A stretch of 64,000 nucleotides of DNA from Enterobacter sp. RIT418 (lineage in GTDB: Bacteria > Pseudomonadota > Gammaproteobacteria > Enterobacterales > Enterobacteriaceae): contig NZ_QBJD02000010.1 of NCBI RefSeq assembly GCF_003057745.1, positions 62,001 through 126,000 on the forward strand, written 5' to 3'. Below, piece after piece: positions 27,055 to 37,396 of this stretch (positions within the stretch are counted from its first letter, which is position 1; each line of letters begins with the position of its first letter). Made by a program: the position numbers and the translations under genes. The notes beneath the pieces are model-generated. The model worked only from the letters and a program-made list of their open reading frames with translations. It had not been told where the DNA came from and made no database searches.

Positions 27055-28586
27055 AAATTCGTTCACAAGTCGGCATGGTGCTGAATCTGGATAAATGCAT
27101 CGGCTGTCATACCTGCTCGGTCACCTGTAAAAACGTCTGGACCAGCCGCGAAGGCACCGAATACGCCTGGTTCAACAACGTTGAGACTAAGCCGGGCACC
27201 GGCTTCCCGACCGACTGGGAAAACCAGGAGAAATACAAGGGCGGCTGGATCCGCAAAATCAACGGCAAAATTCAGCCGCGCATGGGTAACCGCGCCATGC
27301 TGCTGGGTAAAATCTTCGCTAACCCGCACCTGCCGAGCATCGACGATTATTACGAGCCGTTTGACTTCGACTACCAAAACCTGGCTAACGCGCCGGAAGG
27401 CAAGCATCAGCCAATTGCGCGCCCGCGCTCGCTGATCACCGGCCAGCGTATGGCGAAAATCGAAAAAGGCCCGAACTGGGAAGACGATCTCGGCGGCGAG
27501 TTTGAGAAGCTGTCGAAAGACAAAAACTTCGAAAACATGCAGAAGGCGATGTACGGCCAGTTCGAAAACACCTTCATGATGTATCTGCCGCGCCTGTGCG
27601 AACACTGCCTGAACCCGGCGTGCGTGGCGACCTGCCCGAGCGGTGCCATCTACAAGCGTGAAGAAGACGGCATCGTGCTGATCGACCAGGACAAGTGCCG
27701 CGGCTGGCGCATGTGCATCACCGGCTGTCCGTACAAAAAAATCTATTTTAACTGGAAGAGCGGCAAGTCCGAGAAGTGCATCTTCTGCTACCCGCGTATC
27801 GAAGCGGGCATGCCGACCGTGTGCTCTGAAAGTTGCGTAGGCCGCATTCGCTACCTCGGCGTGCTGCTGTACGACGCGGACGCGATTGAAACCGCAGCCA
27901 GCACCGAGAACGAGAAAGATCTGTACCAGCGCCAGCTGGACGTTTTCCTCGATCCAAACGATCCGAAAGTGATCGAGCAGGCGCTGAAGGACGGCGTGCC
28001 GCAGAGCGTGATCGACGCGGCGCAGCAGTCTCCGGTGTACAAAATGGCGATGGACTGGAAGCTGGCCCTGCCGCTGCACCCGGAATACCGCACGCTGCCG
28101 ATGGTGTGGTACGTGCCGCCGCTGTCTCCGATTCAGTCCGCCGCTGACGCGGGCGAGCTTGGCAGCAACGGCATTCTGCCGGACGTGGAAAGCCTGCGCA
28201 TTCCGGTTCAGTACCTGGCGAACCTGCTGACCGCAGGCGATACCCAGCCGGTTCTGCTGGCCCTGAAGCGTATGCTGGCAATGCGCCACTTCAAGCGCGC
28301 GGAAACCGTTGACGGCGTTAGCGATACCCGCGCGCTGGAAGAGGTGGGGCTCACCGAAGCGCAGGCTCAGGAGATGTACCGCTACCTGGCGATTGCGAAC
28401 TACGAAGATCGCTTCGTGGTGCCGAGCAGCCACCGCGAGCAGGCACGCGATGCCTTCCCGGAGAAAAGCGGGTGTGGTTTCAGCTTTGGCGACGGTTGCC
28501 ACGGGTCTGACACCAAATTCAACCTGTTCAACAGCCGCCGCATCGATGCCCTGGATGTGACCAGCAAAACGGAGCCGCACCAATGA
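27051..28586 (+). CDS. narH: Respiratory nitrate reductase A, beta subunit NarH
   Basis: 511 residues. Electron-transfer subunit with four Fe-S clusters; all four cysteine groups are visible: CIGCHTCSVTCKNVW, CEHCLNPACVATCPSGA, CRGWRMCITGCPYKK (Trp in place of one Cys, as expected for the [3Fe-4S] cluster) and CIFCYPRIEAGMPTVC. It carries electrons from NarI haem to NarG. Overlaps narJ by 4 bases. Confidence 0.98.
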   Translation: MKIRSQVGMVLNLDKCIGCHTCSVTCKNVWTSREGTEYAWFNNVETKPGTGFPTDWENQEKYKGGWIRKINGKIQPRMGNRAMLLGKIFANPHLPSIDDYYEPFDFDYQNLANAPEGKHQPIARPRSLITGQRMAKIEKGPNWEDDLGGEFEKLSKDKNFENMQKAMYGQFENTFMMYLPRLCEHCLNPACVATCPSGAIYKREEDGIVLIDQDKCRGWRMCITGCPYKKIYFNWKSGKSEKCIFCYPRIEAGMPTVCSESCVGRIRYLGVLLYDADAIETAASTENEKDLYQRQLDVFLDPNDPKVIEQALKDGVPQSVIDAAQQSPVYKMAMDWKLALPLHPEYRTLPMVWYVPPLSPIQSAADAGELGSNGILPDVESLRIPVQYLANLLTAGDTQPVLLALKRMLAMRHFKRAETVDGVSDTRALEEVGLTEAQAQEMYRYLAIANYEDRFVVPSSHREQARDAFPEKSGCGFSFGDGCHGSDTKFNLFNSRRIDALDVTSKTEPHQ

Positions 28587-29293
28587 TTGAACTCGTCATT
28601 GTTTCGCGTCTGCTCGAGTACCCGGATGCTGCGCTTGCGCAGCATCAGCAGGAACTCTTTGATGCACTCGCGTCATCTGAAAACCTGGATAAAGAGGATG
28701 CCCATAATCTGGGCGTTTTCCTCCGCGACCTGCTCGCGCGCGATCTTCTCGACGCGCAGGCAGATTACAGCCAGCTCTTCGACCGGGGTCGCGCAACCTC
28801 GCTGCTTCTTTTCGAACACGTTCATGGCGAATCCCGCGACCGCGGACAGGCGATGGTGGATTTGATGGCCCAGTACGAACAGCACGGCCTGCAGCTCGAC
28901 AGCCGCGAGCTGCCGGATCATCTGCCGCTGTATCTGGAGTATTTGGCACAGCTGCCGAAAGAAGAGGCGCTAGGCGGGTTGCAGGACGTCGCACCGATTC
29001 TGGCCCTGCTGAGCGCGCGCCTCAAGCAGCGTGAAAGCCGCTATGCGGTGCTGTTCGATCTGCTCGTCAAGCTGGCTAACGCCGCCGTCGACGGTAAGAA
29101 AGTCGCGGAGAAAATCGCGGATGAAGCGCGTGACGACACGCCGGAAGCGCTGGACGCGGTCTGGGAAGAGGAGCAGGTGAAATTCTTTGCAGACCAGAAC
29201 TGCGGCGAGTCTGAAATCTCTGCTCACCAGCGTCGTTTTGCCGGTGCTGTTGCCCCGCAATATTTGAATATCTCTAACGGAGGACGGCAATAA
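28583..29293 (+). CDS. narJ: Nitrate reductase chaperone NarJ
   Basis: 236 residues, as in E. coli. TorD/NarJ-family chaperone that inserts the molybdenum cofactor into NarG and directs assembly of NarGH onto NarI; not part of the final enzyme. All-helical, with SRLLEYPD near the N-terminus and [18 protein letters not shown] in the core, both family hallmarks. The stop overlaps the narI ATG by one base. Confidence 0.96.
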   Translation: MIELVIVSRLLEYPDAALAQHQQELFDALASSENLDKEDAHNLGVFLRDLLARDLLDAQADYSQLFDRGRATSLLLFEHVHGESRDRGQAMVDLMAQYEQHGLQLDSRELPDHLPLYLEYLAQLPKEEALGGLQDVAPILALLSARLKQRESRYAVLFDLLVKLANAAVDGKKVAEKIADEARDDTPEALDAVWEEEQVKFFADQNCGESEISAHQRRFAGAVAPQYLNISNGGRQ

Positions 29294-29970
29294 TGCACTT
29301 CCTGAATATGTTCTTCTTTGACATTTACCCGTACATTGCGGGCACCGTGTTCCTGGTGGGAAGCTGGCTTCGCTATGACTATGGTCAGTACACCTGGCGT
29401 GCGGCCTCCAGCCAGATGCTGGATCGCAAAGGGATGAACCTGGCGTCCAACCTGTTCCACATCGGCATTCTTGGCGTTATCGCGGGACATGCCTTCGGGA
29501 TGCTGACACCGCACTGGGTGTATGAATCCTGGCTGCCGCTTGACGTTAAGCAGAAGATGGCGATGTTCGGCGGCGGCGCCGCGGGCCTGATGTGCCTGGT
29601 GGGTGGGCTGCTGCTGCTCAAGCGCCGCCTCTTTAGCCCGCGCATTCGCGCTACCACAACCGCGGCGGACATTCTGGTGATGTCGGTGCTGGTGATCCAG
29701 TGCGCGCTGGGCCTGATGACCATTCCGTTCTCGGCGCAGCATATGGACGGCAGCGAGATGATGAAGCTGGTGGGCTGGGCGCAGTCCGTGGTGACCTTCC
29801 ACGGCGGCGCGTCTGAGCACCTGGACGGCGTGGCGTTTATCTTCCGCATGCACCTGGTGCTGGGGATGACGCTGTTCGTGCTGTTCCCGTTCTCGCGCCT
29901 GGTGCACATCTGGAGCGTGCCGGTGGAGTACCTGACGCGCAAATATCAGGTTGTGCGCGCCCGCCGCTAG
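29293..29970 (+). CDS. narI: Respiratory nitrate reductase A, gamma subunit NarI
   Basis: 225 residues, the E. coli length. Membrane cytochrome b with five helices that oxidises quinol on the periplasmic side and passes electrons to NarH. Candidate haem-ligand histidines are in [15 protein letters not shown] and in RMHLVLG near the C-terminus. Last gene of the operon; a strong terminator follows 18 bases later. Confidence 0.97.
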   Translation: MHFLNMFFFDIYPYIAGTVFLVGSWLRYDYGQYTWRAASSQMLDRKGMNLASNLFHIGILGVIAGHAFGMLTPHWVYESWLPLDVKQKMAMFGGGAAGLMCLVGGLLLLKRRLFSPRIRATTTAADILVMSVLVIQCALGLMTIPFSAQHMDGSEMMKLVGWAQSVVTFHGGASEHLDGVAFIFRMHLVLGMTLFVLFPFSRLVHIWSVPVEYLTRKYQVVRARR

Positions 29971-29987
29971 TTCTGCGTTTTACTTTG

Positions 29988-30013
29988 AACCCCGCGCTCG
30001 CGGGGTTTTTTTT
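29988..30013 (+). terminator. Intrinsic terminator after narI
   Basis: AACCCCGCG / CGCGGGGTT hairpin with a 2-base loop and a run of eight T. Confidence 0.9.
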
Positions 30014-30104
30014 GCCCCATGGCAGGTGCCTTCCCGCAACTTGTGACGTTGTCTGTTGCCGCGGGCGGCGGCCTACATTTATTGCATGTTTAGATGTTTG
30101 GATA

Positions 30105-30630
30105 ATCTTGGGGGAAGGATTACTCGGCGCGATGCGCCTCGCCCTTCGGGTCGTTGCCTGCGGCAACGCTTTCTCGCTGCGCTCGAATCGAACCTTGGTC
30201 GAAGCTTCTCATCCTTCCCCGTTATGGAGATGCATGATGCCTGGTGCAAACAGAAGGTTTGGAGTCATTCGAAAGTGATGGTGGTGGGGGAAGGATTACT
30301 CGGCGCGATGCGCCTCGCCCTTCGGGTCGTTGCCTGCGGCAACGCTTTCTCGCTGCGCTCGAATCGAACCTTGGTCGAAGCTTCTCATCCTTCCCCGTTA
30401 TGGAGATGCATGATGCCTGGTGCAAACAGAAGGTTTGGAGTCATTCGAAAGTGATGGTGGTGGGGGAAGGATTACTCGGCGCGATGCGCCTCGCCCTTCG
30501 GGTCGTTGCCTTCGGCAACGCTTTCTCGCTGCGCTCGAATCGAACCTTGGTCGAAGCTTCTCATCCTTCCCCGTTACGGAGATGCATGATGCCTGGTGCA
30601 AACAGAAGGTTTGGAGTCATTAGAAAGTGA

Positions 30631-30632
<2 letters not shown>
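30105..30632 (-). repeat. Three tandem 176-bp rtT-type repeats downstream of tRNA-Tyr
   Basis: Units at 30105-30280, 30281-30456 and 30457-30632. Each begins (plus strand) with a copy of the last ~17 bases of the tRNA-Tyr gene (GTGGTGGGGGAAGGATT). Units 1 and 2 are almost identical; unit 3 differs at a few bases (tgccttcgg, ttacgg, tcattaga). On the transcribed minus strand they follow tyrT, as do the 178-bp repeats of the E. coli tyrT operon, which yield the small rtT RNA. Basic ORFs of ~67 codons occur in the units, but I see no ribosome site that supports them. Confidence 0.85.
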
Positions 30633-30715
<83 letters not shown>

Positions 30716-30750
30716 AGGGGTAATACATATTTTGAGATGAAGCTGAGAGA

Positions 30751-30835
<85 letters not shown>

Positions 30836-30882
30836 ACGGGGTAATGCTTTTTACTGGCCTGCTTCGGTGAGAAGCGGGGCGC

Positions 30883-30910
30883 ATCATATCAAATGAGGCG
30901 CCCCTGTAAA
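30883..30910 (-). promoter_or_regulatory. tyrTV promoter with stringent discriminator
   Basis: On the minus strand TTTACA, 16-base spacer, TATGAT, then a GCGCCCC discriminator. This matches the E. coli tyrT promoter, a classic growth-rate and ppGpp-controlled promoter. Confidence 0.88.
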
Positions 30911-30991
30911 GCATTCCTTTACGTAACAGCGGTCGTTTGGCTGCTTTTTATCCGTAAAGGCGCAAAGCTAATCAATTCATTTTACGAAGGA

Positions 30992-31834
30992 TTAAAGAAT
31001 AATCGTTCTGTTGCCGTACACGAAGACGCGCTGCGCCAGCACCTGGTACAGCGCGCGGCTTAACACGTTTTTCTCAACGTCGCGCCCGGCACGCATCATG
31101 TCTTCCGCCGTGTAGGTGTGATCCACGTGAATGACGTCCTGCATGATGATTGGGCCTTCGTCCAGGTTGTCGTTCACGTAGTGCGCGGTGGCGCCGATGA
31201 TCTTCACGCCGCGTTCGTAGGCCTGATGGTAAGGACGCGCGCCGATAAAGGCCGGCAGGAACGAATGGTGAATATTGATGATTTTGTTAGGGAAGCGCGC
31301 CACAAATGACGGGGTCAGCACGCGCATATATTTCGCCAGAACGACATAGTCCGGGTTATGCGCCTCGATGGCGTCAGCCATCAGCTGGTCATGCTCTTCG
31401 CGCGTGTGGCCTTCATGGCTCACCAGCTCGAAGGGAATATCGAAGCGCTCAACCAGCGAACGCAGCGTCTCGTGGTTACCAATGACGGCGGCAATATCGA
31501 CATCCAGCCCGCCGTAGTTAGCTTTCATCAGCAGGTCGCCCAGGCAGTGCGCCTCTTTGGTCACCAGAATGACAATGCGGCGACGTCCCGCTGGCGTCAG
31601 TTCGCGTACGGAACCTTCCGGCAGGGCGCTGTCAAGATCGGCAAGCAGAGTGGTGTCGTTGAAAATACCTTCGAGCTCGGTACGCATGAAAAAGCGTCCG
31701 GTACGGTGGTCAACGAATTCGTTGTTCTGCACGATGTTCAGCTCATGCTTGTAACAGATGTTGGTAATTCGTGCGATGAGCCCTTTTTGATCGGGGCAGA
31801 TGGTGCGCAGAACTTTACGTTGTAGTGATTGCAT
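30992..31834 (-). CDS. purU: Formyltetrahydrofolate deformylase PurU
   Basis: 280 residues, the E. coli length and near-identical. Cytoplasmic enzyme that hydrolyses 10-formyl-THF to formate and THF, supplying formate for PurT and balancing one-carbon units. N-terminal ACT domain (LRTICPDQKGLIARITN) senses Met/Gly; the catalytic formyltransferase domain shows NIHHSFLPAFIGARPYHQA and GATAHYV...DEGPII. Starts ATG at 31834. Confidence 0.97.
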   Translation of the reverse strand: MQSLQRKVLRTICPDQKGLIARITNICYKHELNIVQNNEFVDHRTGRFFMRTELEGIFNDTTLLADLDSALPEGSVRELTPAGRRRIVILVTKEAHCLGDLLMKANYGGLDVDIAAVIGNHETLRSLVERFDIPFELVSHEGHTREEHDQLMADAIEAHNPDYVVLAKYMRVLTPSFVARFPNKIINIHHSFLPAFIGARPYHQAYERGVKIIGATAHYVNDNLDEGPIIMQDVIHVDHTYTAEDMMRAGRDVEKNVLSRALYQVLAQRVFVYGNRTIIL

Positions 31835-31882
31835 TGCCGGGAAATCCTGTTTGAGTATTTGCGAAGTCTGGGCTGTCAGGCG

Positions 31883-32341
31883 TTACTGCCCGCAGCACTT
31901 TTTAAATTTTTTACCTGAACCGCAGGGGCAGGGATCGTTACGGCCAAACTGTGGACGCGTTCCGTCAATATAATACCATCGCCCGCTTTCCTTTAAGAAC
32001 CGGGAACGTTCGATGATGGCGCCGGACGTGTTATTCTCGGAAAACCGTGCGACGAAACTGACGTAGCCTTCGCTGTCATCGCGGCCGTTAGCGGTTTCAA
32101 ATACGGTCAGCCCAAGCCACACGGTTTTGGCGAATCCGGCAACAATATCCTGGCGAAATTCGTCCGCCTGACAGGATGGGTGCCAGGTTTTAATAAGGTA
32201 GTCTGCGTCTTTGATCACAAAAGCAGTATACCGCGAGCGCATAAGGTGTGATGGGTCTGGTGCAACCTGCGCGCCGGAAAGATATCGATGGCAACATAGG
32301 CTATACTCCAGAGCGCTACCACAGGGGCAGAGTTGAGACAC
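31883..32341 (-). CDS. ychJ: SEC-C motif protein YchJ
   Basis: 152 residues, as in E. coli, from a GTG at 32341 (VSQLCPCGS). SEC-C zinc motifs cap both ends: [13 protein letters not shown] and [16 protein letters not shown]. Between them is an NTF2-like domain. Function unknown; SEC-C zinc ribbons often contact SecB or ribosomes. The longer in-frame ATG start at 32395 gives an N-terminus not seen in relatives. Confidence 0.9.
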   Translation of the reverse strand: MSQLCPCGSALEYSLCCHRYLSGAQVAPDPSHLMRSRYTAFVIKDADYLIKTWHPSCQADEFRQDIVAGFAKTVWLGLTVFETANGRDDSEGYVSFVARFSENNTSGAIIERSRFLKESGRWYYIDGTRPQFGRNDPCPCGSGKKFKKCCGQ

Positions 32342-32455
32342 AATTCTCTTCCTGGAACAAAAAATAAGGGCGTTAAACGCATAGGGTAGCAACATGTTAA
32401 CTGAGCACGTGCGTTGATGCTATGTCAGGAATCCAGGGGAAGTAAAACAGGTCTG

Positions 32456-33358
32456 ATGAGAAAGGTTAAAATTGGTCTTGCGCTGGGCTCAGGTGCGGCC
32501 CGGGGCTGGTCACACATTGGCGTGATTAATGCCCTGAACAAGATGGGCGTGGACGTTGATATTGTAGCGGGATGTTCGATTGGTTCGCTGGTCGGTTCTG
32601 CATATGCCTGCGGTAAACTCCCGGAGCTGGAAAAGTGGGTTCGCTCGTTTAGCTATTGGGACGTGCTGCGCCTGATGGACCTCTCCTGGCAGCGCGGCGG
32701 CTTGCTGCGCGGCGAACGCGTCTTTAATCAATTCCGTCAGGTTATGCCCCTCGATGATTTCAGCCACTGCCAAATGCCGTTCGGTGCCGTGGCGACGAAC
32801 CTCAGCACCGGCAGAGAGCTGTGGCTGACCGAAGGGGATATCCATTTGGCCGTTCGCGCCTCCTGCAGCATACCCGGACTGATGGCGCCCGTGCCTCACA
32901 ATGGCTACTGGCTGGTCGATGGCGGGGTGGTTAATCCCGTACCTATTTCTCTGACGCGCGCGATGGGCGCGGATATCGTCATTGCCGTCGACCTGCAGCA
33001 CGATGCTCATCTGATGCAGCAGGACCTTTTGCCGGTCAATCTGCATAGCGAAGACGTTGAAGCGGAAAAACGTGCCTGGCACGAACGTCTGAGAGGGCGC
33101 ATAGGCCGCTTTACCGCACGTCGCGCCGTTGCGGCGCCGACCGCAATGGAAATCATGACCACCTCCATTCAGGTTCTTGAGAATCGCCTGAAGCGAAACC
33201 GTATGGCAGGGGACCCACCGGATATTTTGATACAGCCGTACTGCCCTCAAATTTCGACGCTTGATTTCCACCGCGCTGAGGCCGCCATCGCAGCGGGCTC
33301 GTTAGCCGTAGAGAAGAAAATGGATGAGTTGCTGCCGTTTATCCGGTCAACTCACTGA
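32456..33358 (+). CDS. rssA: Patatin-like protein RssA
   Basis: 300 residues (E. coli 301). Patatin-type serine hydrolase fold: oxyanion loop GSGAARGWSHIG near residue 10, nucleophile motif GCSIGS near residue 40 and the catalytic Asp in LVDGGVVNP. Substrate unknown; it lies upstream of rssB, with which it shares a transcript in E. coli. I chose the ATG at 32456 (MRKVKIGLALGS), matching E. coli. Confidence 0.94.
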   Translation: MRKVKIGLALGSGAARGWSHIGVINALNKMGVDVDIVAGCSIGSLVGSAYACGKLPELEKWVRSFSYWDVLRLMDLSWQRGGLLRGERVFNQFRQVMPLDDFSHCQMPFGAVATNLSTGRELWLTEGDIHLAVRASCSIPGLMAPVPHNGYWLVDGGVVNPVPISLTRAMGADIVIAVDLQHDAHLMQQDLLPVNLHSEDVEAEKRAWHERLRGRIGRFTARRAVAAPTAMEIMTTSIQVLENRLKRNRMAGDPPDILIQPYCPQISTLDFHRAEAAIAAGSLAVEKKMDELLPFIRSTH

Positions 33359-33448
33359 GCATTTTTTTTTGTTTTTTTCAGCAAAATCGGACAGGCGATA
33401 GTACCGATAGCGTGCCACTATTTACTAACTGTCTGCCTGGGAGGAATC

Positions 33449-34462
33449 ATGACGCAGCCATTGGCCGGAAAACACATTTTGATAGTTGAAGACGAGCCCG
33501 TTTTCCGATCGCTGCTGGATTCGTGGTTAACCTCACTGGGAGCAGACACATCGCTGGCAACAGACGGTATTGATGCGCTGGAGAAAATGGCCAGCGTTAC
33601 CCATGACCTCATGATTTGCGACCTCGCTATGCCGCGCATGAACGGTTTGATGCTGGTTGAACGCCTTCGTGCCGACGGTAATCAAATGCCCATTCTGGTC
33701 ATTTCTGCCACGGAGGAGATGGCTGATATTGCAAAAGCGCTGCGCCTCGGCGTGCAGGATATTCTGCTCAAGCCCGTTAAGGATTTAAACCGGCTGCGTG
33801 AAACGGTGCTGGCGTGTTTGTATCCCAATATGTTTAATTCTCGCGTCGAAGAAGAAGAGCGATTATTCCAGGACTGGGATGCCCTGGTAAGCAACCCTCA
33901 TGCCGCAGCGAAATTATTGCAGGAGCTGCAGCCGCCGGTACAACAATCGATATCACACTGCAGAGTAAATTATCGACAGCTTGTGGCAGCAGATCAGCCG
34001 GGGCTGGTGTTGGATATTGCGCCGCTTTCCGATAACGATCTCGCTTTTTATTGTCTGGACGTGACGCGGGCAGGGGATAATGGTGTTTTAGCTGCGTTAT
34101 TACTTCGCGCGCTTTTTAATGGATTGCTTCAGGAACAGTTATCTCACCAGGGGCAACGACTGCCGGAACTCGGCAGCTTACTTAAACAGGTCAATCAGCT
34201 TTTCCGACAGGCCAATTTGCCCGGCCAGTTTCCGCTATTGGTAGGCTATTATCACAGTGAATTAAATAATCTCATCCTGGTTTCTGCGGGTTTAAACGCC
34301 ACCCTGAATACCGGGGAGCACCATATTCAGGTGAGCAGCGGCGTGCCGCTGGGAACGTTAGGAACAGCCTATCTTAATCAAATTAGCCATCGTTGCTCAT
34401 CCTGGCAGTGTCAGGTTTGGGGAGCGGGAGGGCGGTTACGCTTAATGTTGTCCACGGAATAA
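33449..34462 (+). CDS. rssB: RpoS-degradation adaptor RssB
   Basis: 337 residues, the E. coli length. Receiver domain with phospho-acceptor Asp near residue 58 (LMICDLAMPRMNG) and a C-terminal degenerate PP2C-like domain. RssB binds sigma-S and delivers it to ClpXP; anti-adaptors block it in stress. Ribosome site GGGAGGAATC precedes the ATG. Confidence 0.96.
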   Translation: MTQPLAGKHILIVEDEPVFRSLLDSWLTSLGADTSLATDGIDALEKMASVTHDLMICDLAMPRMNGLMLVERLRADGNQMPILVISATEEMADIAKALRLGVQDILLKPVKDLNRLRETVLACLYPNMFNSRVEEEERLFQDWDALVSNPHAAAKLLQELQPPVQQSISHCRVNYRQLVAADQPGLVLDIAPLSDNDLAFYCLDVTRAGDNGVLAALLLRALFNGLLQEQLSHQGQRLPELGSLLKQVNQLFRQANLPGQFPLLVGYYHSELNNLILVSAGLNATLNTGEHHIQVSSGVPLGTLGTAYLNQISHRCSSWQCQVWGAGGRLRLMLSTE

Positions 34463-34661
34463 GCAGTTGGATTTTATTCAGCAGAATGCTTTACCCGTGA
34501 TTTGATGGCAGTGCTACTATCACTGCCAGAATCATACGTATTTATCCTAATTGATCGGCAACGCGTTCTTTTCAGACCCTGACTAGCGGGTGTGGCTGAT
34601 ATACTCAACGCGTTATTAATTGCATAAAAGTTCAAAACTTGAACAGTTCAGGAGAATTTCA

Positions 34662-35567
34662 ATGGCTGCCCTAAATTCGAAAGTCAGAAAGGCCGTTATC
34701 CCGGTGGCGGGATTGGGGACCAGGATGTTACCCGCGACGAAGGCAATCCCTAAAGAGATGCTGCCTTTGGTTGATAAGCCATTAATCCAGTATGTCGTGA
34801 ATGAATGTATCGCGGCGGGCATTACTGAAATTGTGCTGGTCACCCATTCATCTAAAAACTCGATCGAAAACCATTTTGATACCAGTTTTGAACTTGAAGC
34901 GATGCTGGAAAAGCGTGTCAAACGCCAGCTGTTAGCCGAAGTACAGTCTATTTGCCCTCCGCATGTGACTATTATGCAGGTGCGCCAGGGCCTGGCTAAA
35001 GGCCTGGGCCACGCCGTGCTCTGCGCACATCCAGTTGTTGGCGATGAGCCTGTCGCGGTTATCCTTCCTGACGTTATTCTTGATGAATATGAGTCCGATC
35101 TCTCCCAGGATAACCTGGCAGAGATGATCGCGCGTTTTGACGAAACCGGAAACAGCCAGATCATGGTTGAGCCTGTTGAGGATGTGACCGCATACGGCGT
35201 CGTTGACTGCAAAGGTGCTCCTCTTGAGCCTGGCGAAAGCGTGCCGATGGTCGGTGTTGTTGAGAAACCAAAAGCTGACGTTGCGCCATCTAACCTGGCG
35301 GTCGTGGGGCGTTATGTCCTGAGCGCGGAAATCTGGGCGCTGCTGGCGAAAACGCCTCCTGGTGCAGGTGACGAGATCCAGCTGACTGATGCAATCGATA
35401 TGCTGATCGAGAAAGAAACCGTTGAAGCCTACCATATGAAAGGCAAAAGCCACGACTGTGGTAATAAGCTGGGGTATATGCAGGCGTTCGTCGAATATGG
35501 CATTCGTCATAATAGCCTGGGTGAAGAATTTAAGACCTGGCTTAAAGACAGCGTGATGGCTAAGTAA
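34662..35567 (+). CDS. galU: UTP-glucose-1-phosphate uridylyltransferase GalU
   Basis: 301 residues (E. coli 302). Makes UDP-glucose from UTP and glucose-1-phosphate for LPS, trehalose and osmoregulated glucans. Nucleotidyltransferase signature [18 protein letters not shown] and downstream [24 protein letters not shown] are clear. Start at 34662 after CAGGAGAATTTC; the earlier ATG at 34620 is an artefact. Only the last ~8 residues diverge from E. coli. Confidence 0.97.
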   Translation: MAALNSKVRKAVIPVAGLGTRMLPATKAIPKEMLPLVDKPLIQYVVNECIAAGITEIVLVTHSSKNSIENHFDTSFELEAMLEKRVKRQLLAEVQSICPPHVTIMQVRQGLAKGLGHAVLCAHPVVGDEPVAVILPDVILDEYESDLSQDNLAEMIARFDETGNSQIMVEPVEDVTAYGVVDCKGAPLEPGESVPMVGVVEKPKADVAPSNLAVVGRYVLSAEIWALLAKTPPGAGDEIQLTDAIDMLIEKETVEAYHMKGKSHDCGNKLGYMQAFVEYGIRHNSLGEEFKTWLKDSVMAK

Positions 35568-35587
35568 TATTCTTATTCGCGCTAACC

Positions 35588-35620
35588 AGACCGATGTGGC
35601 CGTGCCCGTCGGTCTTTTTT
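35588..35620 (+). terminator. galU terminator
   Basis: AGACCGA / TCGGTCT hairpin with a GC-rich loop and six T. Confidence 0.75.
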
Positions 35621-35711
35621 ATGCCTGCAGCCTAATGAATTTGTCCTCGGGTGTGGTCGATACGGCTATATGGCGACCCATTCGGGCGTGACGGCGGCAA
35701 ATTATGGATAC

Positions 35712-35738
35712 AAAAAATCCCGCTAAAAGCGGGATTTT
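35712..35738. terminator. hns terminator, bidirectional
   Basis: AAAAAATCCCGC / GCGGGATTTT around TAAAA, 18 bases after the hns stop; A and T tracts on both sides serve either strand. Confidence 0.85.
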
Positions 35739-35755
35739 AAAAAGCGTTATTCGGA

Positions 35756-36169
35756 TTAATCCTTGATCAGGAAATCATCCAGCTGTTTACCCTGCTCATC
35801 CATTGCTTTCTTGATAACAGCAGGAGTACGGCCCTGGCCGGTCCAGGTTTTAGTTTCGCCGTTTTCGTCAACATAGCTATATTTAGCCGGGCGAGCAGCA
35901 CGTTTTGCTTTGGTGCCGGTTTTTGCTGCAGCCATGCTGTTCAGCAATTCGTTTGGATCGATACCATCAGCAATCAGCATTTCGCGATATTGCTGCAATT
36001 TACGAGTACGTTCCTCAACTTCAGCAGCGGCAGCGCTTTCTTCTTCGCGGCGCTCATTAACGACAACTTCTAATTTTTCCAGCATTTCTTCAAGCGTTTC
36101 AAGGGTACATTCTCTTGCCTGCGCACGAAGAGTACGGATGTTGTTCAGAATTTTAAGTGCTTCGCTCAT
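35756..36169 (-). CDS. hns: Nucleoid-associated silencer H-NS
   Basis: 137 residues, the E. coli length. N-terminal coiled-coil oligomerisation domain (residues ~1-60), flexible linker [16 protein letters not shown], and C-terminal DNA-binding domain with the core [13 protein letters not shown]. Represses AT-rich, horizontally acquired genes, so it is likely to bind the AT-rich gene at 14097 in this window (inference). Confidence 0.98.
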   Translation of the reverse strand: MSEALKILNNIRTLRAQARECTLETLEEMLEKLEVVVNERREEESAAAAEVEERTRKLQQYREMLIADGIDPNELLNSMAAAKTGTKAKRAARPAKYSYVDENGETKTWTGQGRTPAVIKKAMDEQGKQLDDFLIKD

Positions 36170-36212
36170 TGTAGTAATCTCAAACTTATAATGGGGGTGG
36201 TTTGTTGTCCTA

Positions 36213-36241
36213 ATAATAGAGCGATAAATTCAGTTGTGCAA
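36213..36241 (-). promoter_or_regulatory. hns promoter
   Basis: On the minus strand TTGCAC, 17-base spacer, TATTAT, about 45 bases before the hns ATG. The remaining 36242-36715 stretch is AT-rich and shows no convincing gene. Confidence 0.6.
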
Positions 36242-36715
36242 TAGGCGGGAATGTAAGGAATTCAAAAAATACAAAATAAAATTCCCCATTATTAATTACG
36301 CTAACTTAAATTTTGGCGTTTATCGGGGCCCGGAGATATGCATACAACGGCTAAGGCAAGGCGCTACCTGTTTGTTTTGTGACGTTTCACGCAGGAATTA
36401 TAGTTGCAGCGGACAAATATCAGCCTTTTGTATTACTCCGGTAAAGCGTGGTGGTGTCCCGGTGAGTTAATAAATAGTGAATTTTAATGAACAATGATTC
36501 CAGTATAAAAAGAAGTGTTATCCCTGATTTCACGCTTTGCTTATAGACCCCCATTAAAACGTTAATGCCTGTTTTCACGGATTATTTTCTACCTGCTCTG
36601 ATGGCAGATTTGGTATGGAGAGAGTCTGCCGCGCGCAGCACGTCACTTAAAAACCTACAAAACATGGTACAATGACTCATCGGGATTATTACACTTTGAT
36701 TAGGGTTTTATGCCA

Positions 36716-37330
36716 ATGGCACAACTTTATTTCTACTATTCAGCAATGAATGCAGGGAAATCCACGGCGTTACTGCAGTCTTCCTACAATTATCAGGAAA
36801 GAGGCATGCGTACCGTTGTCTACACCGCCGAAATTGACGATCGCTATGGTGCAGGCAAGGTGAGCTCGAGAATCGGCCTCTCGTCCCCTGCAAGGCTGTT
36901 TAATCCCACCACCGACCTTCTGCAGGATATCCGGACTGAGAACGCCTCTAAGGCCATTAACTGCGTGCTGGTGGATGAAAGCCAGTTCCTGACGCGCGAG
37001 CAAGTTCACGCGCTTTCTGAAGTGGTAGACGAGCTGGATATTCCCGTTCTCTGCTATGGTTTGCGCACCGATTTCAGGGGCGAGTTATTTCCAGGCAGCC
37101 AATATCTCCTGGCCTGGTCAGATAAGCTGGTTGAACTTAAGACAATATGCTTTTGCGGTCGTAAAGCGAGTATGGTGCTTCGTCTGGATCAGGCAGGCAA
37201 ACCCTATGCTGATGGCGAACAGGTGGTGATAGGGGGCAATGAGCGCTATGTCTCGGTCTGTCGCAAACATTATAAGGAAGCGCTAGCGGTAGGCTCGCTG
37301 ACGGCGCTGCAGAATGAGAACCAGAAATAA
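36716..37330 (+). CDS. tdk: Thymidine kinase
   Basis: 204 residues (E. coli 205). Cytoplasmic type II thymidine kinase that salvages thymidine and deoxyuridine. P-loop [12 protein letters not shown] at residues ~9-20, catalytic Glu/Asp region VLVDESQFL (E. coli has VDECQFL), and zinc cysteines in ICFCGRKAS and VCRKHYKEA. The ATG at 36716 (MAQLYF) is chosen because AGGG lies 9-10 bases upstream; the ATG at 36710 is too close. Confidence 0.96.
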   Translation: MAQLYFYYSAMNAGKSTALLQSSYNYQERGMRTVVYTAEIDDRYGAGKVSSRIGLSSPARLFNPTTDLLQDIRTENASKAINCVLVDESQFLTREQVHALSEVVDELDIPVLCYGLRTDFRGELFPGSQYLLAWSDKLVELKTICFCGRKASMVLRLDQAGKPYADGEQVVIGGNERYVSVCRKHYKEALAVGSLTALQNENQK

Positions 37331-37356
37331 TTCCACATGGTTATTTTCAGGTAATA

Positions 37357-37380
37357 AAAAACCCGCCATCGGCGGGTTTT
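37357..37380. terminator. Bidirectional terminator between tdk and adhE
   Basis: AAAACCCGCC / GGCGGGTTTT hairpin with a 4-base loop between convergent genes. Confidence 0.88.
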
Positions 37381-37396
37381 ATTATTTGGCTACCAA

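Noticed and set aside
27063..28583. 506-codon antisense ORF over narH, and similar long ORFs opposite narG, clsA, trpB and trpD
   Set aside because: They mirror codon bias of the GC-rich sense genes, lack family features, and have no start signals.
30056..30630. Overlapping ORFs of 67-132 codons in the 176-bp repeats as protein genes
   Set aside because: They arise because the repeat length leaves frames open over several units; no ribosome site or family similarity supports them. The repeats are better explained as rtT-type RNA sequence.
36234..36470. 78-codon ORF in the hns-tdk gap
   Set aside because: It overlaps the hns promoter, has no ribosome site and shows no recognisable feature.
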